The notes below the pieces were generated by a model. It was not told the DNA's origin, did not search any database, and saw only the letters and a list, made by a program, of their open reading frames with translations. Source: Crocinitomicaceae bacterium (GTDB taxonomy: Bacteria; Bacteroidota; Bacteroidia; Flavobacteriales_D; Crocinitomicaceae). Taken from it: a stretch of 64,000 bases of DNA. The stretch's first letter is position 1; every line of letters begins with the position of its first letter. A program made the translations under genes and the position numbers. Shown here one piece after another: positions 28,571 through 37,065 of this stretch. The stretch lies in NCBI GenBank assembly GCA_014762645.1, contig JABURP010000041.1, positions 1-64,000 on the forward strand. Direction: 5' to 3'.

Positions 28571-28587
28571 TACAGAAGTATTCTGTA
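28571..28587. promoter_or_regulatory. Perfect palindrome TACAGAA-GTA-TTCTGTA between divergent genes
   Basis: Seven-base perfect inverted arms with a 3-base centre lie in the 136-bp region between the histidine kinase and rlmI, 21 bases before the rlmI ATG. Compact symmetry and position suggest a dimeric repressor or activator site, or an RNA hairpin in the rlmI leader. The binding factor is unknown. Confidence 0.45.
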
Positions 28588-28608
28588 AATTAGCTCACTT
28601 TTTGTAAG

Positions 28609-29796
28609 ATGCAGCTGAAAACGATAACCATAAAACCCGCTAAAGATAAATCGATTGTACGTAAACATCCCTGGGTGTTTTCAGGAGCAATCAAACATGT
28701 CGATTCAGATATTCAAGAGGGTGAATTAGTGGAAGTACGGGCAAACAAGGGGCGTGTTTTGGGATATGGCCACTATGCAAATGGGTCTATTGCGGTGCGT
28801 ATGTTAACGTTCGACGAAGCTATTTCTTCTCAGGAACTATATAGAGAACGATTAAAAACGGCGTTCGAACTTAGAAAAGCCCTGCACCTTGTCAACAATA
28901 CGGATACAAGTATTTATCGATTAGTGCACGCAGAAGGTGATTATTTACCTGGATTGATCATTGACCACTATGACGGGCATCTGGTAATTCAATGTCACAG
29001 TGTTGGTATGTACAGGGACCTGGAATACATTACAACTGAACTAAAGGCACTTTACCATGATCAGCTAAAGAGTATTTACCTGAAAAGCGAATCCACACTA
29101 CCTACTAATTTTGAAGGATATGAAGGTGATGGTTTCTTGCATGGCACAGCTGAACTACCCGTGACGGCAACAGAATACGGAAATAAATTTCAAATTGATT
29201 GGGTAACGGGTCAAAAAACAGGTTTTTTTATCGATCAAAGAGAAAACAGGGCGTTGCTGGCTAAATATGCCGGAGACAAGAAAATCCTCAATACGTTTTG
29301 TTACTCTGGCGGTTTTTCTGTTTTTGGCTTGAACGCAGGTGCAAAATTGGTTCATTCGCTTGATTCTTCGAAAAAAGCCATTGAATTAACAGATGCCAAT
29401 ATTACACTTGGAAATTTCGATTCTAAACGACATAAGTCCATAGTTGCGGACACTATGGAATATATTAAAGACCTACCTGAAGATTATGATATAATTATCC
29501 TTGACCCACCGGCATTTGCTAAACACCGAAAAGCTAAACACAATGCGGTGATCGGTTATAAGCGGTTAAATGCTCATGCCATGCGCCAGATCAAACCTGG
29601 AGGAATCATCTTCACATTTTCCTGTTCTCAGGTGGTAGATAAAGTCTTGTTCAACAACACAATTATTGCTGCAGCTATTGCAGCTGAACGAAAAGTTCGG
29701 ATTCTGGAGCAACTTCACCAACCAGCTGACCATCCTATTAATGCTGCACATCCCGAAGGAGAATATCTCAAAGGCTTGGTAGTGCAGGTACTTTAA
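28609..29796 (+). CDS. rlmI: 23S rRNA (cytosine) methyltransferase, RlmI-like
   Basis: 395 aa. An N-terminal PUA domain (about 1-80, KHPWVFSGAIKHVDSD) is followed by a central EEHEE-like region and a Rossmann methyltransferase. The SAM-binding segment is NTFCYSGGFSVFGLNAGA, and ILDPPAFAKHRKAKHN carries the DPP catalytic motif; FTFSCSQVVD follows. This is the class I RlmI family that makes m5C in 23S rRNA; relatives include RlmL and others, so the exact site is inferred. MATE starts three bases downstream, giving a probable two-gene transcript. Confidence 0.9.
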   Translation: MQLKTITIKPAKDKSIVRKHPWVFSGAIKHVDSDIQEGELVEVRANKGRVLGYGHYANGSIAVRMLTFDEAISSQELYRERLKTAFELRKALHLVNNTDTSIYRLVHAEGDYLPGLIIDHYDGHLVIQCHSVGMYRDLEYITTELKALYHDQLKSIYLKSESTLPTNFEGYEGDGFLHGTAELPVTATEYGNKFQIDWVTGQKTGFFIDQRENRALLAKYAGDKKILNTFCYSGGFSVFGLNAGAKLVHSLDSSKKAIELTDANITLGNFDSKRHKSIVADTMEYIKDLPEDYDIIILDPPAFAKHRKAKHNAVIGYKRLNAHAMRQIKPGGIIFTFSCSQVVDKVLFNNTIIAAAIAAERKVRILEQLHQPADHPINAAHPEGEYLKGLVVQVL

Positions 29797-29799
29797 TGA

Positions 29800-31143
29800 A
29801 TGTTAGAACTATCCTACAAACGCATATTGATCATTGCCCTGCCTTTGATGTTTGGCACCTTTGTGCAATCATTGATCGTTATTATTGATGGCGCCTTTGT
29901 TTCAGAACTGGGAAACACTGCTTATAATGCAGTTGGTAACGGAGGACTGATGTATGTGGCCATGTTTATGTTGTGCAGAGGCATTGCAGATGGAACGCAA
30001 ATTACCGTAGCTAAAAAATATGGTGAACAAAAAAATGAGGAAACGGGACAGGTTTTGCTGAATGCGCAATTTGTGCAACTATTTCTGGCGGCAATTATTT
30101 TCACATTATTGATGACGCTCTCTGAAACTGTGATTAATGCCATAGCTAAATCTGAACAAATCGATGAAGCAATGGTTGAATTTATCCGGTACAGGAGTTG
30201 GGGGATATTCTTTGCCGCGCTACAGGTTACATTGGTTGGATTCTTTATTGGATTGGGACGAACCACCATCATCATATTCTCTACACTGATTCTCGCCGGA
30301 TGTAATATATTTCTGGATTACAGTCTAATATTCGGCCACTTTGGCTTTCCTGAAATGGGCATGAAAGGAGCGGCAACTGCATCTTCTATATCAGAGGTAA
30401 TAACCTTTCTGTTTTTAATGGTTTACGCGTTAAAAGCTCCATCTCTTAAAGAATTTGCCTACAGTTTAAAGCAAAAATTTTCAAAACTTATTACCAGGCA
30501 ATTGGTCAGGTTAAGTTTACCGTTAATGATTCAAAGCTTCCTGTCGTTGTGGAGTTGGTTGCTATTTTTTACAATGATAGAGCACATGGGACCGAATGAT
30601 TTGGAGGTGGCTCACAATATCCGCTACATGTATTTTATTGCCTTCGTGCCTATCTTTGGATATGCTGCGGCCACCCGAACTTATGTGAGCAATTTGGTTG
30701 GGAGAGACCAACAACACCTCATTCCCAAAATTCAGTTGAAGATTGTAGTGCTCTCATTGAGTAGTATATTTCTACTTTTTCACGGAGCATTTCTCTATCC
30801 CAACACAATGATATCAATTGTAGAACGCAACCCAGATGTTTCGGGATTGATGCTGGAACAAAGTGCTGCTGCCTTACGCTTTGTAAGCGGATCCATATTT
30901 CTTTTTGCACTGGTAATTGTTCCTTTTAATTCAGTTTCTGCGTTAGGAAAAACAGTTCAATCATTTGTTATTGAAGTCATCAGCTTAGTATTCTATACAC
31001 TTGCATGCTATGCATTTATATACGAGTGGGAATGGAACATTATTCAAGTGTGGTGGGTAGAGTATATCTATTTCGGATCTATAGGCTGTTTGAGCATAGT
31101 TTATCTGCTTTTTTATCGAAAAAAGCATATGACAAGCAAATAA
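29800..31143 (+). CDS. MATE family efflux transporter
   Basis: 447-aa inner-membrane protein with about twelve hydrophobic helices in two similar halves. The first half starts ILIIALPLMFGTFVQSLIVI with FVSELGNTAYNAVG, and the second LVRLSLPLMIQSFLSLWSW. MATE proteins export cationic compounds or drugs by Na+ or H+ antiport. The substrate is unknown and it could equally be an exporter of cell metabolites. It is positioned directly after rlmI. Confidence 0.9.
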   Translation: MLELSYKRILIIALPLMFGTFVQSLIVIIDGAFVSELGNTAYNAVGNGGLMYVAMFMLCRGIADGTQITVAKKYGEQKNEETGQVLLNAQFVQLFLAAIIFTLLMTLSETVINAIAKSEQIDEAMVEFIRYRSWGIFFAALQVTLVGFFIGLGRTTIIIFSTLILAGCNIFLDYSLIFGHFGFPEMGMKGAATASSISEVITFLFLMVYALKAPSLKEFAYSLKQKFSKLITRQLVRLSLPLMIQSFLSLWSWLLFFTMIEHMGPNDLEVAHNIRYMYFIAFVPIFGYAAATRTYVSNLVGRDQQHLIPKIQLKIVVLSLSSIFLLFHGAFLYPNTMISIVERNPDVSGLMLEQSAAALRFVSGSIFLFALVIVPFNSVSALGKTVQSFVIEVISLVFYTLACYAFIYEWEWNIIQVWWVEYIYFGSIGCLSIVYLLFYRKKHMTSK

Positions 31144-31187
31144 TAATATATTTGTATACCTCTAAATAACTGTTTACCAATTCGCCC

Positions 31188-32027
31188 ATGAAAAGCGTCA
31201 CAATTGACAAGTACTTGGTTCCTTATGATTTTACCGGTGTAACGGATGATGCATTTCATTATGCGATACGGCTGATTAAAACTGCTGGAAGCGGACAGGT
31301 TTTACTTGGGCATATTGTAAAGAATAGTTCTGAAGTTGGTCCGGCTGAAAAGAAGCTTGAAGAAGTCATTTCCAAATTATCAGATGAAGAAAAGGAAATA
31401 ACAAGCTATAAAGTCATAGAAGGCGACATCTTTAAGGACATCCCTAAAATGGCCGACCTAACAGGAGCCTCCGTTATTGTAATGGGGACACATGGGTCAC
31501 ATGGATTGCAGAAAGTTTTTGGCAGTCACGCATTAAAAATTGTTTCGAACTCACATATTCCTTTCATAATCACACAGGAGGATGAAAAAGAATCTGAGAT
31601 CAACGACATAGTCATGCCGTTTAGCTTTCAGCGTGAAAGTGTTCAGGTAACACAATTTGCAGCATCTTTAGCTGAAAAATTTGATGCGACCATTCATTTA
31701 GTAGGTTATCGTGGTAATGACGAATGGTTATTACGCGACATGAAAACCAATCAAGCCATTGTACGGAAACACCTTACTCAGCACGGTGTAAAGTACAATA
31801 TGGTGACATTGCCCGGTAAAAAATCGTACGAAAAAGAATTATTAGAGTACGCAAAAGTTGTAGATGCAGATTTAATAGCTGCGGCATACTTCCCGCAGGG
31901 CATTCGCGCATTGTTTAATTCGTTTGTTCAGGAAATGATTATGAATGAACAAAGAATTCCGGTAATTACAATTAATGCACCAGAAGTAATGGCTGTGGAT
32001 TCTGGATTCTCCTTCCTTACCGTATAA
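31188..32027 (+). CDS. Universal stress protein, tandem UspA domains (copy 1)
   Basis: 279 aa made of two UspA-like domains. The N-terminal half opens KYLVPYDFTGVTDDAFHYAI and carries the ATP-site-like glycine stretch VMGTHGSHGLQKVFGSHALK. The second half starts IVMPFSFQRESVQVTQFA and is more degenerate. The protein is a cytosolic nucleotide-binding stress factor by family. It is clearly paralogous to the next gene, sharing PYDFT, the PF.(F/Y)QRES..VTQ.AAS motif and the (A/P)EVM C-terminal region, so it arose by local duplication. A TATATTTG box is at 31147-31154. Confidence 0.88.
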   Translation: MKSVTIDKYLVPYDFTGVTDDAFHYAIRLIKTAGSGQVLLGHIVKNSSEVGPAEKKLEEVISKLSDEEKEITSYKVIEGDIFKDIPKMADLTGASVIVMGTHGSHGLQKVFGSHALKIVSNSHIPFIITQEDEKESEINDIVMPFSFQRESVQVTQFAASLAEKFDATIHLVGYRGNDEWLLRDMKTNQAIVRKHLTQHGVKYNMVTLPGKKSYEKELLEYAKVVDADLIAAAYFPQGIRALFNSFVQEMIMNEQRIPVITINAPEVMAVDSGFSFLTV

Positions 32028-32151
32028 GCATTAATTAACTGTTGCTTAAAGCCCCATCAATCGTAGTTTGACTGTTAAACTCTGTTAAAGAAATTGGGTA
32101 ACCACTTGATTTTAGGGTAGTTTTTTACTATATTATATATATAACCATAAC

Positions 32152-32169
32152 GCATCTAAGTGTAGATGC
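32152..32169. promoter_or_regulatory. Perfect hairpin/palindrome in the leader of the second usp gene
   Basis: GCATCTA-AGTG-TAGATGC is a perfect 7-base stem with a 4-base loop, 34 bases before the ATG at 32204 and just after a run of alternating TA. It may be an operator or a 5' UTR hairpin. The first usp gene has no equivalent, so the two paralogues are probably regulated differently. Confidence 0.42.
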
Positions 32170-32203
32170 AGACATACTTTTTTACGAACCAAATCAAACC
32201 ATC

Positions 32204-33040
32204 ATGAAAACGATAACATTTAAAAAATACTTAGTCCCATACGACTTTACAAAATTCACAAAAGACGCGTATGAATATGCGGTGTCATTGTGTAAACAGA
32301 CAGGCGGTGAAATAATTTTACTTCACCTCGTTGGAGAAGAATCTGAAATTCCAAGTGCCGAAAGGGACATTAAAGAGTACATTGATCGTCACGACAAAGA
32401 CATCCAGGAAATGACCACTTTCAGAGTAATGAAAGGTGACATCTATTCAGACATTAATCAGATAGCTGAAACGGCAGATGCATCTTTGGTTGTTCTCGGA
32501 AAACATCACAATAACCTATTCCAGGAAATTTTTGGATCAGACGCAATGAAGGTAGCTTCACATTCTCATTTGCCTTTCTTAATTGTTCAGGATACTGTTC
32601 AAAAGGAAACCATAGATAAAATACTACTTCCATTTAATTACCAACGTGAAAGTTTACAGGTAACTCAAATGGCAGCATCTATGGCAAAACAATTTGACGC
32701 CACCATTTATCTGGCCGGATTTCAGGATACGGATGACTCTCTTTACAGAGAAATGCGCGTCAACCAGGCGATCATTGAGAAATATCTCAAAAAAGAGAAC
32801 ATCCATTACTTATCAATCCCAATTCCAGGCGGTAAGGCTTACAGTGATTTAATTATGACTTATGCAAAAAACAATGACATGGATTTAATTGCTGCTTCTT
32901 ATCTGGACTTCGGATTTAAGTCATTCTTCCACTCATTTATTGATGAGTTGCTGACCAAACAAAGTCAAATACCGGTGTTGACAGTGAACGGACCTGAAGT
33001 CATGAATCACTCGCCAAAATTGAACTATGTTCCGGTATAA
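32204..33040 (+). CDS. Universal stress protein, tandem UspA domains (copy 2)
   Basis: 278 aa, paralogue of the upstream gene with the same two-domain layout. The start is KKYLVPYDFTKFTKDAYEYA; VVLGKHHNNLFQEIFGSDAMK replaces the first copy's GTHGSHG loop, so the glycine-rich ATP motif is weaker. The second half begins ILLPFNYQRESLQVTQMA. A 176-bp gap separates it from copy 1, so it probably has its own promoter. The gap contains a perfect hairpin. fmt follows after 15 bases. Stress function is inferred from family only. Confidence 0.87.
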   Translation: MKTITFKKYLVPYDFTKFTKDAYEYAVSLCKQTGGEIILLHLVGEESEIPSAERDIKEYIDRHDKDIQEMTTFRVMKGDIYSDINQIAETADASLVVLGKHHNNLFQEIFGSDAMKVASHSHLPFLIVQDTVQKETIDKILLPFNYQRESLQVTQMAASMAKQFDATIYLAGFQDTDDSLYREMRVNQAIIEKYLKKENIHYLSIPIPGGKAYSDLIMTYAKNNDMDLIAASYLDFGFKSFFHSFIDELLTKQSQIPVLTVNGPEVMNHSPKLNYVPV

Positions 33041-33055
33041 TGATTAAAATTGTGC

Positions 33056-34003
33056 ATGCAACGAAAGGTCATATTCATGGGGACTCCGGATTTTGCCGTA
33101 GAGTCCTTAAGGCAACTTCTTGAAAATAAGATCAATATTGCGGCCGTTGTTACCGCTCCTGATCGACCTGCAGGAAGAGGACAAAAATTGAAATCCTCAG
33201 CAGTAAAGAAGTATGCAATGGAAAATAACCTGCAGGTTTTGCAACCGGAAAACTTAAAAGATCAGGAATTTATCGAACAGCTTAGTACAATAGGTGCTGA
33301 GCTGTTTGTTGTTGTGGCCTTTAGGATGCTGCCCGAAGTTGTGTGGAACATGCCGCCGAAGGGAACCATCAATTTACATGGGTCACTGCTACCTCAATAC
33401 CGTGGAGCAGCACCGATCAATTGGGCAGTTATAAATGGAGAAAAAAAGACAGGAGCCACCACTTTTTTTATCCGGCATAAAATTGATACCGGAGATATCA
33501 TAGACAAAGTTGAAGTGCCGATTAAACACAAAGATACTGCGGGTACGGTTCATGACCGCTTAATGATTGAAGGTGCTAAACTTCTAGCCAAAACTGTTAA
33601 AAATATCTTAGAAGGAAGTGTATCCGCTACCCCACAAGAAAAACTGGTGGAAGGTGATTTAAAAGAGGCGCCAAAGATTTTCAAAAAGGATTGCAAAATA
33701 AACTGGAACGATACTACTCAGAAAATCTACAATAAAATCCGGGGATTATCTCCCTACCCTACCGCCTGGACAGAAATAGGAAAAGACGACCAAAAGAAAT
33801 CACTGAAAATATTTGACGTGATAGACCACTTTGATGGCTTGAACCATTCCAATGAAGTTAAAACTGTTAATGATCAATTGTATTTTGGAACATCTGACGG
33901 TTGGATAGAAGTTTTACAATTGCAACTGGAAGGCAAAAAGCGCATGTCTGTTTCAGATTTTCTGAAAGGTTTTTTCATATCAGAATGGACATTGCTAAAT
34001 TAG
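33056..34003 (+). CDS. fmt: Methionyl-tRNA formyltransferase
   Basis: Formylates initiator Met-tRNA using 10-formyl-THF. 315 aa from ATG 33056 (MQRKVIFMGTPDFAVESL); the track's TTG two codons earlier is less likely. Catalytic elements are present: INLHGSLLPQYRGAAPINW with the Asn and His, and HKIDTGDIID with the Asp. The C-terminal tRNA-binding domain includes YNKIRGLSPYPTAW. Length fits the family. It starts 15 bases after the usp2 stop. No def (deformylase) is adjacent. A small secreted cupin gene follows with a 4-base gap. Confidence 0.95.
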   Translation: MQRKVIFMGTPDFAVESLRQLLENKINIAAVVTAPDRPAGRGQKLKSSAVKKYAMENNLQVLQPENLKDQEFIEQLSTIGAELFVVVAFRMLPEVVWNMPPKGTINLHGSLLPQYRGAAPINWAVINGEKKTGATTFFIRHKIDTGDIIDKVEVPIKHKDTAGTVHDRLMIEGAKLLAKTVKNILEGSVSATPQEKLVEGDLKEAPKIFKKDCKINWNDTTQKIYNKIRGLSPYPTAWTEIGKDDQKKSLKIFDVIDHFDGLNHSNEVKTVNDQLYFGTSDGWIEVLQLQLEGKKRMSVSDFLKGFFISEWTLLN

Positions 34004-34007
34004 ACGC

Positions 34008-34406
34008 ATGAAAAATTTTATCGTCATCATTCTAAGCCTTATAGCAGTTGTTACTATAGCACAAGATATTCGTCAGTTAAAAGATGTCAAACCTGAAGAA
34101 GACTTTGAAAATATTTGGGTGAAGAAGATTTCTGATGATGACCATCAAACTTCATTTGTGATTTGGGTGAAACAGAGTGTGCGTTTACACAAGCATGCTG
34201 AGCATTCTGAAAACATCTATGTATTAGGTGGAAAGGGAGAAATGACGATTAATGACGAAAAATTCGTCATAAAAAAGGGTGATTATTTCAACATCCCTAA
34301 AAACACTCCGCATGCTTTAAAAGTACTTTCATCTAGTCCTGTCAAAGTTTTATCTATACAATCTCCAAAATTCACCGGAGAAGACAGAATATTCCTTGAC
34401 GAGTAA
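34008..34406 (+). CDS. Exported cupin-domain protein
   Basis: 132 aa. A signal peptide (MKNFIVIILSLIAVVTIAQ) directs it to the envelope. The single cupin barrel shows motif 1 HKHAEHSENIYVLGGKGEM, with the His/His/Glu metal ligands, and motif 2 around GDYFNIPKNTPHALKV with the last His. A small metal-binding protein, possibly an enzyme or ligand sensor; no specific substrate is apparent. It is four bases downstream of fmt. Confidence 0.85.
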   Translation: MKNFIVIILSLIAVVTIAQDIRQLKDVKPEEDFENIWVKKISDDDHQTSFVIWVKQSVRLHKHAEHSENIYVLGGKGEMTINDEKFVIKKGDYFNIPKNTPHALKVLSSSPVKVLSIQSPKFTGEDRIFLDE

Positions 34407-34506
34407 AAAATTGCGCTAAACCCTAGTAAAATAAGGCATTTTAGGCGTACTTATCAACATTTTGCCGAATTTATTAACAAAATGGGGGTAAAATACCCTA
34501 CAACCC

Positions 34507-34536
34507 TTGTGTAGTATGGATATTCGAATATATTTG
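34507..34536 (+). promoter_or_regulatory. Strong Bacteroidota-type promoter of the HU gene
   Basis: TTG (34507-34509), 19 bases, TATATTTG (34529-34536): an excellent match to the TTG-N19-TAnnTTTG consensus of Bacteroidota primary sigma factors. The leader to the HU ATG is about 45 bases and A/T-rich. High expression is expected for HU. Confidence 0.72.
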
Positions 34537-34585
34537 TTCCTGTTATATAAAAATATTGTTTAACCAAAAATCAAAATTGATTATT

Positions 34586-34858
34586 ATGAACAAATCAGAA
34601 TTAGTAGATGCTATCGCATCAAAATCAGGATTGTCAAAAGCTGACTCAAAAAGAGCTTTAGAAGGATTTATCTCAGCAACTGAAGGTGCTTTGAAAAAAG
34701 GAGACAAAATTTCTCTAGTAGGATTTGGATCTTTCTCAATCTCTAAAAGAGCTGCAAGAACAGGAAGAAATCCTCAAACAGGAAAAGAAATTAAAATTGC
34801 TGCTAAAAACGTTGTTAAGTTTAAAGCAGGAGCTGACCTTTCTAAAAAAGTAAACTAA
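34586..34858 (+). CDS. hup: HU family DNA-binding protein
   Basis: 90 aa from ATG 34586 (MNKSELVDAIASKSGLSK); the track adds ten codons from an upstream TTG. The beta-arm signature GFGSFSISKRAARTGRNPQTG is intact with the tip Asn-Pro. A nucleoid-associated dimer that bends DNA. The gene is monocistronic between a strong promoter and a perfect intrinsic terminator. Confidence 0.97.
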   Translation: MNKSELVDAIASKSGLSKADSKRALEGFISATEGALKKGDKISLVGFGSFSISKRAARTGRNPQTGKEIKIAAKNVVKFKAGADLSKKVN

Positions 34859-34881
34859 GAAACTTTTTTTGAATAAATTTC

Positions 34882-34919
34882 ACCCTGATCTGCTTCGGTA
34901 GATCAGGGTTTTTTATTTT
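34882..34919 (+). terminator. Intrinsic terminator of the HU gene
   Basis: ACCCTGATCT-GCTTCGGT-AGATCAGGGT is a perfect ten-base stem with an 8-base loop, followed by TTTTTATTTT. The trmH ATG follows almost at once. Confidence 0.93.
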
Positions 34920-34926
34920 CAATCGC

Positions 34927-35625
34927 ATGACAAGGGACGAATGGCTATTACAGCAATTTTATGAGCACATCTCAGATAACAAGAAAAGTTTGTTTGAAGA
35001 GATAATTCTTAAAAGGACCAAGCACATTACTGTTGCTTTGGAAAATATATTCCAGCCTCACAATGCGGCTGCTGTATTGCGCTCATGTGATTGTTTCGGA
35101 ATACAGGATGTTCACATTATTGAAAACGATTGGAAATATTCACCCAACAAAGAAATCGATATGGGTTCTTCAAAATGGCTAAGTCTGCACCGATACAATT
35201 CCGAAGAAAATAACACCCTGTCTACTATCAATCACCTCAAAAACAAAGGCTATAAAGTTATTGCCACTACACCTCATAAAGACGATTGCCTCATTGGCGA
35301 CCTTGATCTAACTGAACCAGTGGCGTTGATGTTTGGTACGGAACTCACAGGACTATCCGATATAGCACTGGAACATGCAGACGGCTATGTTAAATTACCT
35401 ATGCATGGGTTTACCGAAAGCTACAATATATCTGTTTCGGTCGCGCTGGCATTGTTTTCTGTGACAGAACGCATGCATGAAAATCCTGATATCAAATGGC
35501 AATTAAGTCATGAAGAACAAACAGAAATTAAATTGAATTGGGCAAAAAAAGTGGTTAAACACAGTGAAAAAGTGGAGCGTATATTGAATGCCAGATTTAA
35601 TGACGATTCCCTAGCTCAAGAATAA
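34927..35625 (+). CDS. trmH: TrmH-like tRNA/rRNA 2'-O-methyltransferase (SpoU family)
   Basis: 232 aa. All three SPOUT motifs are present: motif 1 NIFQPHNAAAVLRSCDCFGI, motif 2 LMFGTELTGLSD and motif 3 LPMHGFTESYNISVSVALAL (SAM knot). The first motif's N..N...R pattern is typical of the tRNA Gm18 methyltransferase TrmH, so tRNA Gm18 is the most likely target, by similarity only. Its 3' end overlaps the convergent hutF by 29 bases. Confidence 0.92.
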   Translation: MTRDEWLLQQFYEHISDNKKSLFEEIILKRTKHITVALENIFQPHNAAAVLRSCDCFGIQDVHIIENDWKYSPNKEIDMGSSKWLSLHRYNSEENNTLSTINHLKNKGYKVIATTPHKDDCLIGDLDLTEPVALMFGTELTGLSDIALEHADGYVKLPMHGFTESYNISVSVALALFSVTERMHENPDIKWQLSHEEQTEIKLNWAKKVVKHSEKVERILNARFNDDSLAQE

Positions 35626-36973
35626 CTTCACTAAACTTTTTCCCAATCGCTTTTTTCTTTTTGTGATTGCCATTGCTTACAATAAGGGTCCCTTTTGCTA
35701 TAGTTCCAAACTGCATTCTCGAATCAGCACTGTAGACCAGTGTACTGGCCAAATTGTCAAATGATGTCGTTGCTATTAAATGCGGTTCAGCTGAAAACAA
35801 AGCGGCGTCAAAATATGCTCCAATCTTAAAGTAATGATGATTGAAGTTCCCCATTGCTTTCCTTCCTGAGCGTAGGGCCCTGTCGATCGCAAATAATCCA
35901 CTATCCCCCTGTTCTTTACTGTAAAATGTATTTCGTTTGTGAGATGTTAAGCGTTGCCCATAATCCAGTAATCGCAGCTCTTCAAGCGGGTTTATTCCCA
36001 CATGCGAATCTGTTCCAATGCTCCATTCCCCACCGCTTTCCTGGTACTTTTTCAATGGAAAAATTCCATCACCAAGGTTGCCTTCTGTAGACGGACAAAG
36101 CACCACATTAACACCAGACTGACCTAACAATTCTGTTTCTTTATCTGTTAAGTGAGTGGCGTGTACAAAATGAAACCGATCACTCAACTCAACATTATCC
36201 AACATCCACTCAACGGGTCTTTTTCCAAGGTATTTAACGGCATCTTCAATTTCCTTCAATTGCTCTGATATGTGAATATGAAAAGGAAGGTCTTTCCTCC
36301 CCTTTTCAGCCACTTCTACAATATCTTTTGGTTCAACACCACGCATAGAATGAATTCCAATGGCGACATTTGCATGCTCGTAATATCCGCAGGATTTTTC
36401 GGATGCTTCCAGCAATTTGTAATACTCATCAATACCCCTGGAAATAAATCGTTTTTGTCCATCCGAAGGTTCTTTTCCAAAGCCACCTTTCTGATAAAAA
36501 ATTGGAACAAGTGTAATTCCAATTCCAACTGCACTTGCCGCTGCCACCAAGCGTTCACCCATCTCAGAAAGATTCATATATGGATTCCCTTCCTTGTCGT
36601 GATGTACGTAGTGAAACTCCGCTACATCTGTATAGCCGTGGCGCAGCATTTCTGCGTATAATTGTTGTGCAATTGCTTGCAGATCATCAGGAGAAATACG
36701 CAGTGCCAGTTTGTACATGGCCTCTCTCCACGACCAAAAATCATCCGGTGTTTCATTGACCGAATGTCTTTCCGCAAGACCTGCCATAGCGTATTGAAAT
36801 GCATGTGAATGTGCGTTCTGAAATCCCGGAACAGCATAGCAGTTTAGTTCTTCTGCCTTTCCTTCAAATTTCTCTGCAATCGATAAAATTTTACCCGCTT
36901 TATCAATAGTGATGAACGCATTGCGCATCCATCCATCATTAAGTAGTATGCCTTTGAGAAAAAATGTCTTCAT
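35597..36973 (-). CDS. hutF: Formimidoylglutamate deiminase (HutF-like amidohydrolase)
   Basis: 458 aa. The metal-binding NAHSHAFQYAMAGLAERH and the tryptophan-rich DDFWSWREAMYKLALRI are HutF hallmarks. HIHISEQLKEIEDAV, VHATHLTD and IGTDSHVGINPLEELR supply the remaining amidohydrolase ligands. It converts N-formimino-L-glutamate to N-formyl-L-glutamate plus ammonia in histidine breakdown. The rest of the hut pathway is not in the window, so its partners lie elsewhere, or the substrate may differ. It is convergent with trmH; the end overlaps by 29 bases, which is unusual and links their 3' mRNA ends. Confidence 0.88.
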   Translation of the reverse strand: MKTFFLKGILLNDGWMRNAFITIDKAGKILSIAEKFEGKAEELNCYAVPGFQNAHSHAFQYAMAGLAERHSVNETPDDFWSWREAMYKLALRISPDDLQAIAQQLYAEMLRHGYTDVAEFHYVHHDKEGNPYMNLSEMGERLVAAASAVGIGITLVPIFYQKGGFGKEPSDGQKRFISRGIDEYYKLLEASEKSCGYYEHANVAIGIHSMRGVEPKDIVEVAEKGRKDLPFHIHISEQLKEIEDAVKYLGKRPVEWMLDNVELSDRFHFVHATHLTDKETELLGQSGVNVVLCPSTEGNLGDGIFPLKKYQESGGEWSIGTDSHVGINPLEELRLLDYGQRLTSHKRNTFYSKEQGDSGLFAIDRALRSGRKAMGNFNHHYFKIGAYFDAALFSAEPHLIATTSFDNLASTLVYSADSRMQFGTIAKGTLIVSNGNHKKKKAIGKKFSEVILELGNRH

Positions 36974-37053
36974 AAAGTGATCACCAAAAATATAATTTTA
37001 AGTCAATTGATGAATAGTATTGCCCATTTCAAATAAGACTTGTAATTCCATCC

Positions 37054-37061
37054 TATATTTG
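37054..37061 (+). promoter_or_regulatory. TATATTTG element four bases before the nif3 ATG
   Basis: An exact TAnnTTTG box ends at 37061 and the ATG starts at 37066. Since Bacteroidota transcription begins a few bases past this box, a transcript from here would be nearly or fully leaderless. A TTC at 37028-37030 is the only upstream element candidate. Confidence 0.45.
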
Positions 37062-37065
37062 TGGT

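Noticed and set aside
36272-36661. 129-aa plus-strand ORF
   Set aside because: Antisense to hutF; no signal or motif.
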